Below are positions 1 through 8,360 of a stretch of 33,030 bases of DNA, piece after piece (position 1 is the stretch's first letter; the number at the start of each line of letters is the position of its first letter). The notes under the pieces are model-generated. The model did not search any database and had not been told where the DNA came from. It saw only the letters and a program-made list of their open reading frames with translations. The position numbers and the translations under genes are program-made. This stretch comes from Bryobacterales bacterium (GTDB taxonomy: Bacteria; Acidobacteriota; Terriglobia; Bryobacterales; Bryobacteraceae): the NCBI GenBank assembly GCA_025462945.1, contig JAOAPO010000437.1, forward strand, positions 1-33,030. The letters are read 5' to 3'.

Positions 1-13
1 GATCCAAAGCGCG

Positions 14-1288
14 ATGTTTCACGTCAACATCGTGCATGTGTACGAGCGTGACTCCGAGGCGGACCTCCACCTCCTCTCCCGCTTCCCGATCTACGATGTA
101 GAGCAAGACGCGCAGCCCGCGCCGGAAGCTGCTGGGCCCCCCCCTACGCCGCCGAACCCGGCACCGCAGCCCACCTTCACTCCGTCGCCGAACCCGGCAG
201 TGCCACCCGCCCCGGAGGCCACGACGTCCGTGCCCCGTCCACTGATCTACGCGGCGATCATCGCACTCGCTGTCGTCCTCAGTATCGTTCTTGTAAAGCT
301 GCCGCAACGCTCGCAGGACGGGGGGGCGCCGCCGTCCTCCGCTACGGCACCACACGCGGCTGCGCCGTCCCCCGCTGCGCCGCCCCCTACCGCGCCCAAT
401 GCTGCTGCTGTGACGCCTCCCCCTCCGCTGCCGCTGGCCGTGCAGCCCGTCGGTAAAGGCCTGCAACTCACCTGGGATCCGAATTCGCCTGCAGTTCTCG
501 ACGCTGTGCGAGGGGAACTCACCGTCTACGCCAACGGCCGCGAACACGTCATCAACTTAGACCGTCGTATAGTCCTTGGCGGGCGGTTCACTTACCAGCA
601 CCCACGCGGTGAGGTCCTGTTCCAGATGGTGCTCTTTCGGAAGGACGAAACCTTCGTGATCGGCACGGCACTGGCCTCGGTCTTCGCACCATCAACCACG
701 AAAGCCCCGACCGACTTGCCCTCGCTCGGGTATGTCGTTCCAGCGGAGAAACCGCCGGCCGTCGCGCCGCCTTCGACCGCGCCTGCCCCGCCGCGCGCGG
801 CCGAACCCGCACCAGTCACTCCGGCGCCTGTCAGGCAGACGCACCCGGCCCAGGTACCCGAAGTCCCGCAGGCGTCCAACAACACAGCGGGGACCAACAC
901 TCCCGCCTTCAACGCACCCATCCCCAACTCCTCAGTCCCGAACACCGAAGCCCCGAACACCTCCGTGCCCGCGACCGCAGAGCCAGCCCAGGCGTCACCC
1001 CAGTCCCTTGCCTTTTCCGGCCCGGTCCCGCTCCGGCGCGCGACGCCCACTCTCCCGGCCGGCGTTCGCGCTCAACTCACCACCAATGTTGCGGTCCGGG
1101 TCATGGTTCAGCTGGATCCCCTGGGCCAGGTTACCTCCGCCCGACTTCTGGAGGCCGAAGACGCTCCGAAGCTCGTAGTTCCATACGCGCTTCAGGCAGC
1201 CAGGCTCTGGACATTTGAGCCGGCCCGGCGGAATGGAACTCCCGTTGAAAGCGAGACTGTCATTCTGTTCCGGTTCGGCGCACAATAG
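14..1288 (+). CDS. TonB-family energy transducer-like protein (possibly 5' partial)
   Basis: The 424-residue product has a hydrophobic segment at about residues 77-95. A long Pro/Ala-rich spacer, with Pro-Asn-Thr/Ser-like repeats near residues 290-320, leads to a C-terminal domain (about 345-424) with the TonB layout: a V-x-V-x-L-D-x-x-G-Q-V strand, an amphipathic helix, then an A-x-x-x-W-x-F-x-P-A-R-x-N-G-x-P-V stretch. This predicts an inner-membrane protein that spans the periplasm and passes proton-motive-force energy to outer-membrane receptors. It sits 49 nt before a TonB-dependent receptor on the same strand, which fits. The roughly 76 residues before the membrane segment are unusual for TonB, and no stop codon precedes the ATG in the 13 nt visible, so the true start may lie outside the window. 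A cytoplasmic N-terminal domain is possible. The TonB assignment is good; the start is uncertain. Confidence 0.75.
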   Translation: MFHVNIVHVYERDSEADLHLLSRFPIYDVEQDAQPAPEAAGPPPTPPNPAPQPTFTPSPNPAVPPAPEATTSVPRPLIYAAIIALAVVLSIVLVKLPQRSQDGGAPPSSATAPHAAAPSPAAPPPTAPNAAAVTPPPPLPLAVQPVGKGLQLTWDPNSPAVLDAVRGELTVYANGREHVINLDRRIVLGGRFTYQHPRGEVLFQMVLFRKDETFVIGTALASVFAPSTTKAPTDLPSLGYVVPAEKPPAVAPPSTAPAPPRAAEPAPVTPAPVRQTHPAQVPEVPQASNNTAGTNTPAFNAPIPNSSVPNTEAPNTSVPATAEPAQASPQSLAFSGPVPLRRATPTLPAGVRAQLTTNVAVRVMVQLDPLGQVTSARLLEAEDAPKLVVPYALQAARLWTFEPARRNGTPVESETVILFRFGAQ

Positions 1289-1337
1289 GTGGTGTGCGTA
1301 ACTTCCCAGTGGCGTCTCAGCTGCCCCCAACCGTCCG

Positions 1338-3839
1338 GTGCCTTTGAACGCTGACGGACATCTCGGGCGAACAAAGTGGCTGGCGGTTCTCCTCCTGCTC
1401 CCGCTCGCCTGCACTGCGTTCGCAGAGTCCGTCACCATCACGGGCCGCGTCGTCGACGAGAACGGATCTCCTGTGCCCGGCACCCGCATCGTCGCTACGC
1501 AGCCCCAGTCCGCGTCGGCCCGGTCGCTCGTCCAGAATGCTGACACTTCTGACGCCGCCGGTCTCTTCCATTTCGACATCCCCGCCGCCGGTGCGTATCA
1601 CGTGAGTGCGGCCCACGAAGGCTTCTTCCCCGCCGAAATACCGGCCGTGGATCTCCGTAACGACTCGGCGCTCGAGATCCGCCTCAACCATGTGAACGAG
1701 CTGAACGAGGCCGTCCAGGTTCACTACGCGACCCCAATCATCGATCCCGAGCAAACGTCCGAAGTGAAGCGTCTCACTGAAGAGGAGCTTCGCAACGCGC
1801 CCGTAGCCAACTCGCAGGATTATCGAAGCTCCCTGCCTCTCATGCCCGGCGTCGTCAGTGACAACGGGGGCCGACCGCACTTCAACGGCGCCAGAGTTGC
1901 GCAGACCAACTACCGACTGAACGGCTTCAACATCTCCAACCCGGCCACCGGCGAACTCACCACCAGACTCAATGTGGACGCAGTGAGCGCGCTCGAGTGG
2001 GACGCCAGCCGCTTCTCCCCGGATCGCGGCAAAGGCTCTGCCGGTACCGTCGACATCCGCACGCGAATGGGTGACGACCACTGGCGCTTCGGCGGCACGA
2101 ACTTCGTTCCCGGTCTGGGCACACAGGGCGGGGCACACCTCAATCACTGGTCGCCGAGGATCATGTTTTCCGGGCCAGTTCGAAAGGGCCGCGGCTGGTT
2201 CCACAATGCCCTCGACATCTTCTACGTCGCGGACACCGTCGATGGTCTGCCCAGCGGACAGAATCGCGCGAACAGTATCTCCGGCAGTAACCTCACGCGC
2301 TTCCAGTGGAACGTTCGCGAAAACCAGATCCTCACCGGCAGCTTTCTGGTGAATGTCGATCATGGGCAGCGCGTCGGCCTCTCATTTTTGAGCCCCGTCG
2401 AGACCACGATCGACCGCTCGCAGTCGCTTCTCTTCGCGACGGTCAAAGATCAGTTCCTGATTGGCGGCGGTCTGCTCGAAGTTGGCTTTGCCGCGACCCG
2501 CTCCTCATATCGGGGTTCGCCTCAGGGCACGAAGCCGTATGTCGTTACGCCCTTCGGCGCGTCAGGCAACTATTTCCGCGACGACGACCAGCACAGCGGG
2601 CGCCAGGAGTGGCTTCTTAACGGCTTCCTCAAGCCGGTGGCATGGCATGGCACTCACCAGTTCGGTGTTGGCGCTGACGTGGAGCGTACCGATATCAGCG
2701 AGTACGTCATTCGTCATGGGGTCACCTTCACCCGCGCCGATGGCTCCCGGGTTCGCAATGTGCAGTTCATCGGCAATGAGCGCCGCGCCCAGGCTCTGGT
2801 CGAGGTGTACAGCTACGTGAAGGACCGGTGGAATCCCAAGCCCGAACTGACGCTCGATCTCGGCTTTCGGACCCAGTGGGATAGGTACTCCGGTGGAGCA
2901 CCGCCGGCTCCACGTCTCGCCGCCGCCTGGGCACCGAAGGCCTCGCGAGGCACGAAGCTCTCGGCGGGCTGGGGCGTTTTCTATGACCCTCTGACGCTGC
3001 GCAGTCTGATCAACGGTGAGGAGCAGGCCAGCGTCACGACTCTCTACTCTCTCCACGGGGGCGTCGTTGGCCCCCCGGTCCAAAGGCGCTACGTTTTGAA
3101 CCCCCGCGACCTTCGCCTGGGCAGGTTTACAATCGCCAGCCTTTCTGCTGAGAGGGCGTTCCGCTTCAATATCTACGGTCGGGTAAACCTTACCTCGCGC
3201 GCAGGCAGCCGCGGACCCAGTTTTGTCCAGGACTCTCTGGCATTTCCGCGAGTCGACTACGTTCTCGAAAACGTGGAGAGACAACGCTACCGCGCCGTCG
3301 AGTTCTCAGCCCGCGGGACCATCGCGGCGACACTCGAGTGGTTCGCCAGCTACACGCGCTCAAGCGCCCGTTCAAGCTCCGTTATTGCGTACTCCATAGA
3401 GACCCCGCTGCTCGCCCCCCAGTCCAGTGGATCGCTCGATTGGGACGCCCCGAACCGTTGGCTGACCCGCGGCTGGATGCCTCTCCCGAACACGTGGCTG
3501 CCTCATGCTCTGCGCGGGCTCATTGGCGAAACCGACCTTCAGTTTCTTACCGACTACCGCACCGGGTTTCCCTTCATGGTCACTACAGAGGATGGCCGGG
3601 TCGTCGGCGCGCCCAACAGCACGCGTTTTCCAAACTACTTCTCATTGAACCTCGCGCTGGAGCGAAAGTTCCCGTTTCGGGGCTACCTGTGGGCTTTTCG
3701 CGCCGGGCTCATCAACGCGCTTGATCGCGACAATCCAAACGTAGTGAACAGCGACTTCGACTCTCCGCAATTCAAGACTTTCGGACGAGGTCAGCCTCGC
3801 GCCGTCAATGTTCGGCTGCGATTCGTCGGTCGCAAGTAA
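1338..3839 (+). CDS. TonB-dependent receptor with N-terminal carboxypeptidase-like regulatory domain
   Basis: The product has 833 residues and a GTG start. A signal peptide (hydrophobic run at about residues 14-27, ending in an Ala-Phe-Ala type site) is followed by a carboxypeptidase regulatory-like beta-sandwich (about 30-112, with ITGRVVDENGSPVPGTRI and a D-A-A-G-L-F-H-F-D motif). A plug-like region (about 135-245, with a Y-R-L-N-G-F-N-I stretch) precedes a long outer-membrane beta-barrel rich in alternating aromatic strands. The family imports unknown ligands across the outer membrane using TonB energy; here the substrate cannot be read. The TonB-like gene just upstream is the likely partner. 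Its stop lies 1 nt from the stop of the convergent receptor gene. It is shorter than the second receptor (1124 residues). Confidence 0.88.
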   Translation: MPLNADGHLGRTKWLAVLLLLPLACTAFAESVTITGRVVDENGSPVPGTRIVATQPQSASARSLVQNADTSDAAGLFHFDIPAAGAYHVSAAHEGFFPAEIPAVDLRNDSALEIRLNHVNELNEAVQVHYATPIIDPEQTSEVKRLTEEELRNAPVANSQDYRSSLPLMPGVVSDNGGRPHFNGARVAQTNYRLNGFNISNPATGELTTRLNVDAVSALEWDASRFSPDRGKGSAGTVDIRTRMGDDHWRFGGTNFVPGLGTQGGAHLNHWSPRIMFSGPVRKGRGWFHNALDIFYVADTVDGLPSGQNRANSISGSNLTRFQWNVRENQILTGSFLVNVDHGQRVGLSFLSPVETTIDRSQSLLFATVKDQFLIGGGLLEVGFAATRSSYRGSPQGTKPYVVTPFGASGNYFRDDDQHSGRQEWLLNGFLKPVAWHGTHQFGVGADVERTDISEYVIRHGVTFTRADGSRVRNVQFIGNERRAQALVEVYSYVKDRWNPKPELTLDLGFRTQWDRYSGGAPPAPRLAAAWAPKASRGTKLSAGWGVFYDPLTLRSLINGEEQASVTTLYSLHGGVVGPPVQRRYVLNPRDLRLGRFTIASLSAERAFRFNIYGRVNLTSRAGSRGPSFVQDSLAFPRVDYVLENVERQRYRAVEFSARGTIAATLEWFASYTRSSARSSSVIAYSIETPLLAPQSSGSLDWDAPNRWLTRGWMPLPNTWLPHALRGLIGETDLQFLTDYRTGFPFMVTTEDGRVVGAPNSTRFPNYFSLNLALERKFPFRGYLWAFRAGLINALDRDNPNVVNSDFDSPQFKTFGRGQPRAVNVRLRFVGRK

Positions 3840-3840
3840 C

Positions 3841-6800
3841 TCAGAACCGGATCCGGGCGGCAACCTGGATTTGGCGTCGATCGTAGCTCGAACCGGTGCA
3901 GCCGAAACAGCCATCGATCGTGTTGCCGGCGCCGGTATTCGCCGTCGTGCCGATCAGATACAGGTTTGCGTGATTTAGCAGATTGAAGAACTCTCCCCGC
4001 AGTTGCAGAGTGAGCTTTTCGTTGAGCCGCGTGTCCTTGTAGATCGCCACGTCAAGATTGTGAAAACCGGGCGCCCGAAACGAGTTGCGCTTCGACATGT
4101 TCGGCAGCCAGTTCGAGGTCGGCGTCAGCAGATTCGGCTCGTGCGAAATCTCTGCCGGGAAGAAGGTGTAGATCTGGAAGGTATTTGCGCCAGGTGCAGC
4201 AACGAAGGTATTTGGCTTCGTCGACACCGCCTTCGTAAACGTTGCCCGCGGCGTGTTCAGGTCGAGCGTTTGCGCAATCGAGTCGAAAACACTGAAGGGC
4301 TGGCCACTGCGGGCGGTCCAGATCGGCGCAACATTCCACCCACTCAGAAGCATACCGCTCCGGCGCCACCTCTTCCACACCTGAACGCTCCAGTTGCCAG
4401 AGACCACCACGCGATGGCGGACGTCGAAGTCTGCGCTGCCTTCATCCAGTCCTGGTCGGAACGGATCCAGCAAGCCTCTGACGAAGTTCCCATTGTTGAC
4501 GGTGATGTTCCGGTCCCCAAAACGGTTCGTTACACCTCGGCCACCGGCTTCGAAAAACGTGGAACTGAGGTTGTCCACGGCACGCGCCCACGTGTAGCTT
4601 GCGGTCAGCACCACGCCGGAGGCCAGCAGATTATTTACGGACAGTCGATTATCGATGCCGTAGTAGCGCGAGTAACCCTGGTTCCCGCGATACCCAACCT
4701 CCTGGCTGTAATAAGGATTCGGCGAGGTGCGGCAATCGCCCCGCCCGGTACAAACCTCGCCCATCACGAAGTTCCGAAAGCCCTTCTGATTCGGGTACGA
4801 GATGCTGTACAGGTCTGCGCCCTTTGACCCGCTGTACTGGAACGTATACGTGACGGCGCGCCAAACCTGCCGCTGAACCGACGCGTTCCAAAGGTGCGCA
4901 TGGGCGGTCTTTAAAGACGGATTGATAATTCGAGCACCAGCGGGAGGCAGCGAGATCTGTCCTGATGTGTTGCTCAGCGGACCGAAGTTGTCGGTCGTGA
5001 TGGGGCCGGGTACGGATAATACAGCGTGGTTCGGAAGATTCTGCATCACGTTGAAATCCACGTTGCCGAAGTTCCGTTCGAAGCCGATCCCGTAGCCGCC
5101 GCGCACAATCGTTTTGCCGTCGCCGCTCACGTCCCAGCTCATACCCACGCGAGGAGCGAAGTTGTTGAAGTCCGGTCGATACAGCCCGCCAGCGGTGCTG
5201 TCTGTCGAGCGCTGTAAGCCGCCCTCCAGTAAGTACCGAGCCAGTTCAGTATCGGGCGATGCCACCCGGGGTGCGTACCAATTTGATTCGAGCGTTGGGT
5301 CACCGTTATGCTGTACGCCGAAGTACTCCCACCGAAGACCTGCGGTCACGGACAGACGACGCGCCGGTCGCCAGAAGTCTTGTATGTACAGCGCGCCATC
5401 GTGGAATCGATTACTGCGGCTGAAGGAAGGAGAACGGAGCGGCAGCCGCAGCGAGCAGGTCGGTACCGTGCCGCAGGGCAGCTGTCCTTGCGGATCCACC
5501 GCGACCTGCATCTGTGCAAACGTCCCGAACAGCAAGCCAGCCAGAGGCCCCCCTAAACCTGGAACATTCGACAGCGAAGCGACAGCGTTCTCGTACGTGG
5601 CGTCGGTCCGGTTGTCGCGCAGATACCAGTAACTCCCCCCGAAACGGAGATCATGTCGGCCGCGCGTCCAGCCTGTGTCCCCCTTTACCTGAACGGTGCT
5701 TTGCGGACCGCCGAAACGCCCCGCCGACCCTGGCGTGTAAGGGCTGTATCCGGGGAACGCCACGGGTTCAAGCCCGATCGTTACCGGCCCGAACGGATTG
5801 GCGTACATGCCAGGGACCACGCCCCGGCTGGTCAAACCTTGTTGTTCGATGGTGAGTCTGTCGAAAGCCGCGGTCAGATTCGAGGTCCAGCGCGGACTCC
5901 AGCTGTGACTGCCGATAAGCAAGACGGACTTCGCCGTCTGCTGCTGCCGAAGATCGTAGTCGGCGTAAGGGCTCTGTGCCAGCGTGCCCTCCTGATCGCG
6001 TTGCTGGAAGTGCTGGTACCGACCGTAAAATGTGGTACGCTGGCTCACGTTGTAGTCGACGCGGTTATAGAGATTCCAGCCATCCCCAGGGATTCCGCCG
6101 CTGTCGTCTCCCGGCCCGTCCCACGTGACGCGGCTGAATAGCGGAAAGGTTGCGGGCAGGCGCGCACAAAGCAGCCCCAGACAGGGGTTCCGGCCGATGA
6201 TGGCGGTCAGGTCGGCAAGGCTCGCGGTCCTGGTAATCTGTGAGCCCGGGCGAAGTTGTCCCAGTTGTTGAAAATAGCTGCGGGTGTTCGCGGCAGTCTC
6301 GGCCAGCAACTGCGGCGTGACTACCCATGCGGCTTGTGTCGCTCGGCTCCGGATCAGCGTTCCCTCGGCATTGGCAAAGAAAAACAGCTTTCCAGAAACT
6401 ATGGGCCCGCCTGCAGCAAGCCCAAACTGATTGCGATCAAATCCTGGTCTCCGCAGGCCCCGCGAGTTGGCGTCGAACGAATTTGCACTCAGCGCAGGAA
6501 GCCGGCTGAAAACGTACCCGCTGCCATGGAATGTCCTGTCCCCTTGCCTGCCTGTTACGTTCACAACCGCGCCGCCAGCCCTGCCAAACTCCGCCGTGAA
6601 GCCAGCATTGAGCACCGACACGGCGGCAACCGCATCCACCGGAATCGGCCGGCCCGCAGTTCCAAAAAACTCGTCCTTCGCCTCCGCGCCGTCGACAAGA
6701 ATGGCCGTTGAGGCCTCGCGCTGTCCATTGAAAGCGAACCCTGTGCCTCTGGTACCCAGCCCTGCTTCGGATGCATTTCCGGTCAGTCCCGTGAACCGGA

Positions 6801-7215
6801 AAACGTCGCGAGTCAGGTTCGGCAGCGATCCAATCTCAGCTTCTGAAACGAGCCGTCCGGGCATGAGGTCGTCTATCACCACGCGACCGTCACCGTTCGC
6901 GGACAGAACAAAATCAGCGCGTACACGGGCTCCTGCCAGAACAGTCACCGGAGTCTCGAGTGTCGTGAGACCCCTGGCTGACACGTGCAACTGATAAACA
7001 CCTGGGGCTACAGCCGCGAACGCGAAGTCGCCCTGATCAGAAGTGGCGGTCTCCGCCGCGCGCGCCGTCTGCCCCGAGACAAGTCGGACGCTGGCAAGGT
7101 GTATAGGTTCGCGAGTATCGCTAACAACCCGCCCGGATATGTGACCTGTGCCCGTCTGACCCCAGCCGGTCTGAGCTATAAATACCAGATAGGCTGGCCA
7201 TGGGATCCGAGACAC
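3841..7215 (-). CDS. Oar-like TonB-dependent receptor
   Basis: The product has 1124 residues and a GTG start. A short signal peptide (about residues 1-20) is followed by a carboxypeptidase regulatory-like domain (about 23-110, beginning G-H-I-S-G-R-V-V-S-D). A plug-like region (about 120-225) includes R-D-V-F-R-F-T-G-L-T-G and I-L-V-D-G-A. The remainder is a large TonB-dependent beta-barrel ending R-I-R-F, a typical terminal aromatic residue for outer-membrane insertion. Length and layout match the Oar/carboxypeptidase-regulatory receptors that occur in many copies in Acidobacteria. Ligand unknown. It is convergent with the preceding receptor and divergent from the sialidase-like gene, with only about 76 nt to share for both promoters. 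Confidence 0.88.
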   Translation of the reverse strand: MSRIPWPAYLVFIAQTGWGQTGTGHISGRVVSDTREPIHLASVRLVSGQTARAAETATSDQGDFAFAAVAPGVYQLHVSARGLTTLETPVTVLAGARVRADFVLSANGDGRVVIDDLMPGRLVSEAEIGSLPNLTRDVFRFTGLTGNASEAGLGTRGTGFAFNGQREASTAILVDGAEAKDEFFGTAGRPIPVDAVAAVSVLNAGFTAEFGRAGGAVVNVTGRQGDRTFHGSGYVFSRLPALSANSFDANSRGLRRPGFDRNQFGLAAGGPIVSGKLFFFANAEGTLIRSRATQAAWVVTPQLLAETAANTRSYFQQLGQLRPGSQITRTASLADLTAIIGRNPCLGLLCARLPATFPLFSRVTWDGPGDDSGGIPGDGWNLYNRVDYNVSQRTTFYGRYQHFQQRDQEGTLAQSPYADYDLRQQQTAKSVLLIGSHSWSPRWTSNLTAAFDRLTIEQQGLTSRGVVPGMYANPFGPVTIGLEPVAFPGYSPYTPGSAGRFGGPQSTVQVKGDTGWTRGRHDLRFGGSYWYLRDNRTDATYENAVASLSNVPGLGGPLAGLLFGTFAQMQVAVDPQGQLPCGTVPTCSLRLPLRSPSFSRSNRFHDGALYIQDFWRPARRLSVTAGLRWEYFGVQHNGDPTLESNWYAPRVASPDTELARYLLEGGLQRSTDSTAGGLYRPDFNNFAPRVGMSWDVSGDGKTIVRGGYGIGFERNFGNVDFNVMQNLPNHAVLSVPGPITTDNFGPLSNTSGQISLPPAGARIINPSLKTAHAHLWNASVQRQVWRAVTYTFQYSGSKGADLYSISYPNQKGFRNFVMGEVCTGRGDCRTSPNPYYSQEVGYRGNQGYSRYYGIDNRLSVNNLLASGVVLTASYTWARAVDNLSSTFFEAGGRGVTNRFGDRNITVNNGNFVRGLLDPFRPGLDEGSADFDVRHRVVVSGNWSVQVWKRWRRSGMLLSGWNVAPIWTARSGQPFSVFDSIAQTLDLNTPRATFTKAVSTKPNTFVAAPGANTFQIYTFFPAEISHEPNLLTPTSNWLPNMSKRNSFRAPGFHNLDVAIYKDTRLNEKLTLQLRGEFFNLLNHANLYLIGTTANTGAGNTIDGCFGCTGSSYDRRQIQVAARIRF

Positions 7216-7291
7216 AACTCATAGTACAAAGATCGTTCGAAATAGCAAACCCGGCATGGAAGTCATCCGCACGTTCCTGCTAGATTTATCC

Positions 7292-8356
7292 ATGATGAGA
7301 ACTCGCCTGGGAATTCTGGCGTTGCTCGCAGGGGCGAGTCTTCCCGCGCAGCAGCCAATTACATGGTCTGCGACGGTAGTGCTCGAGCCCGCACCTTCCA
7401 GTTGGGCCCGTATGGCGAAGCTGGCTGACGGCAGCTGGCTCGCCGCCTACATGATTGGCACAACGCCGAATAACATCCGCGTCAAACGTAGCTTCGACAA
7501 CATGAGGACGTGGCAAATAGTTTCTGAGATATCGGAGCCTGGGCGAGATCTGGACAATGCAGCGCTCTGCGTTCTTCCGGATGGCGTCATCGAACTCGCG
7601 ATCCGCTCGGTCATCCCCGGCAAGTCTTACCTCATCGAGACGTATCGAAGTCTCGACAATGGCAACAGCTTCGAATACCAAAGCCAGGTCGATTGGGATC
7701 ACGGCATCGCCGGCGTGTTCGAACCGTATCTTCATTTGCTGCCTGATGGCTCTCTCGCGTGCTTCTACACGAACGAGACTCACGTCTCGGAAACGCCGTC
7801 GTATAGCCAGGTTCTTTCCGAACGCGTCTCCCTGGATGGCGGCTTCACCTGGGGACCCGAAATCTTCGCCATCGCCCAACCCGGTCGGGCGCGACCCGGT
7901 GAAGCGAATATCGTCGAACTGCCCGGCAATACGCTGGCGATGTTCTTCGAGTTGTGCGGTACCGAGAACTGCCTGGGCCATGTGACCTACTCAAACGACG
8001 GCGTGAACTGGTCGGGGATTGGCCCCGTTATTCCCAACTCGGTCCAGAACATCCAGGTTGTTCGAATGAACAGCGGCCTCCTGGTAGCCACATCGAACCT
8101 CAAAACCGTTTTGGTCAGCACCGACTTTACGAACAGCTGGGTCGACACCCGTCAGATTCCGGCGTTTTTCGGCTCATGGCCCGGGATCTACGAGACGGGA
8201 CCAAACGAGTTCGCGATTGTACTCACGGGTGCCGGCCCGGGCGGCAGACCAGGTGAGTACATCTTCTTCGGCACTCTGGATATCAACAATCTGCAGACTG
8301 CGACTCTCACGGTTTGCCGCAGTCCCAGCTCGGGTCGCCCGCAGCTCTGCTACTGA
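7292..8356 (+). CDS. Secreted sialidase-like (BNR) beta-propeller protein
   Basis: I place the start at the Met-Met pair at 7292, because it begins a clean signal peptide (M-M-R-T-R-L-G-I-L-A-L-L, cleavage near L-P-A-Q-Q). An in-frame ATG at 7256 would add 12 unlikely residues. The mature part (about 335 residues) has repeated propeller blades with Asp-box-like elements (S-F-D-N-M-R-T-W, S-L-D-N-G-N-S-F, S-L-D-G-G-F-T-W, S-N-D-G-V-N-W), as in the exo-sialidase and GH93-like superfamily. This indicates a periplasmic or extracellular six-bladed propeller that probably acts on glycans. I could not confirm the Arg triad of true sialidases, so substrate and activity stay open. Its stop lies 4 nt from the stop of the convergent membrane-protein gene. 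Confidence 0.78.
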   Translation: MMRTRLGILALLAGASLPAQQPITWSATVVLEPAPSSWARMAKLADGSWLAAYMIGTTPNNIRVKRSFDNMRTWQIVSEISEPGRDLDNAALCVLPDGVIELAIRSVIPGKSYLIETYRSLDNGNSFEYQSQVDWDHGIAGVFEPYLHLLPDGSLACFYTNETHVSETPSYSQVLSERVSLDGGFTWGPEIFAIAQPGRARPGEANIVELPGNTLAMFFELCGTENCLGHVTYSNDGVNWSGIGPVIPNSVQNIQVVRMNSGLLVATSNLKTVLVSTDFTNSWVDTRQIPAFFGSWPGIYETGPNEFAIVLTGAGPGGRPGEYIFFGTLDINNLQTATLTVCRSPSSGRPQLCY

Positions 8357-8360
8357 TAGA

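Noticed and set aside
1317..2363. Long open frame on the minus strand opposite the first receptor gene
   Set aside because: It lies fully antisense to a gene with signal peptide, regulatory domain and barrel. Its product has no motif and reflects GC-rich codon bias on the opposite strand.
4003..4827. 274-codon open frame on the plus strand within the second receptor gene
   Set aside because: Antisense shadow of the Oar-like receptor; Arg/Val-rich product without family features.
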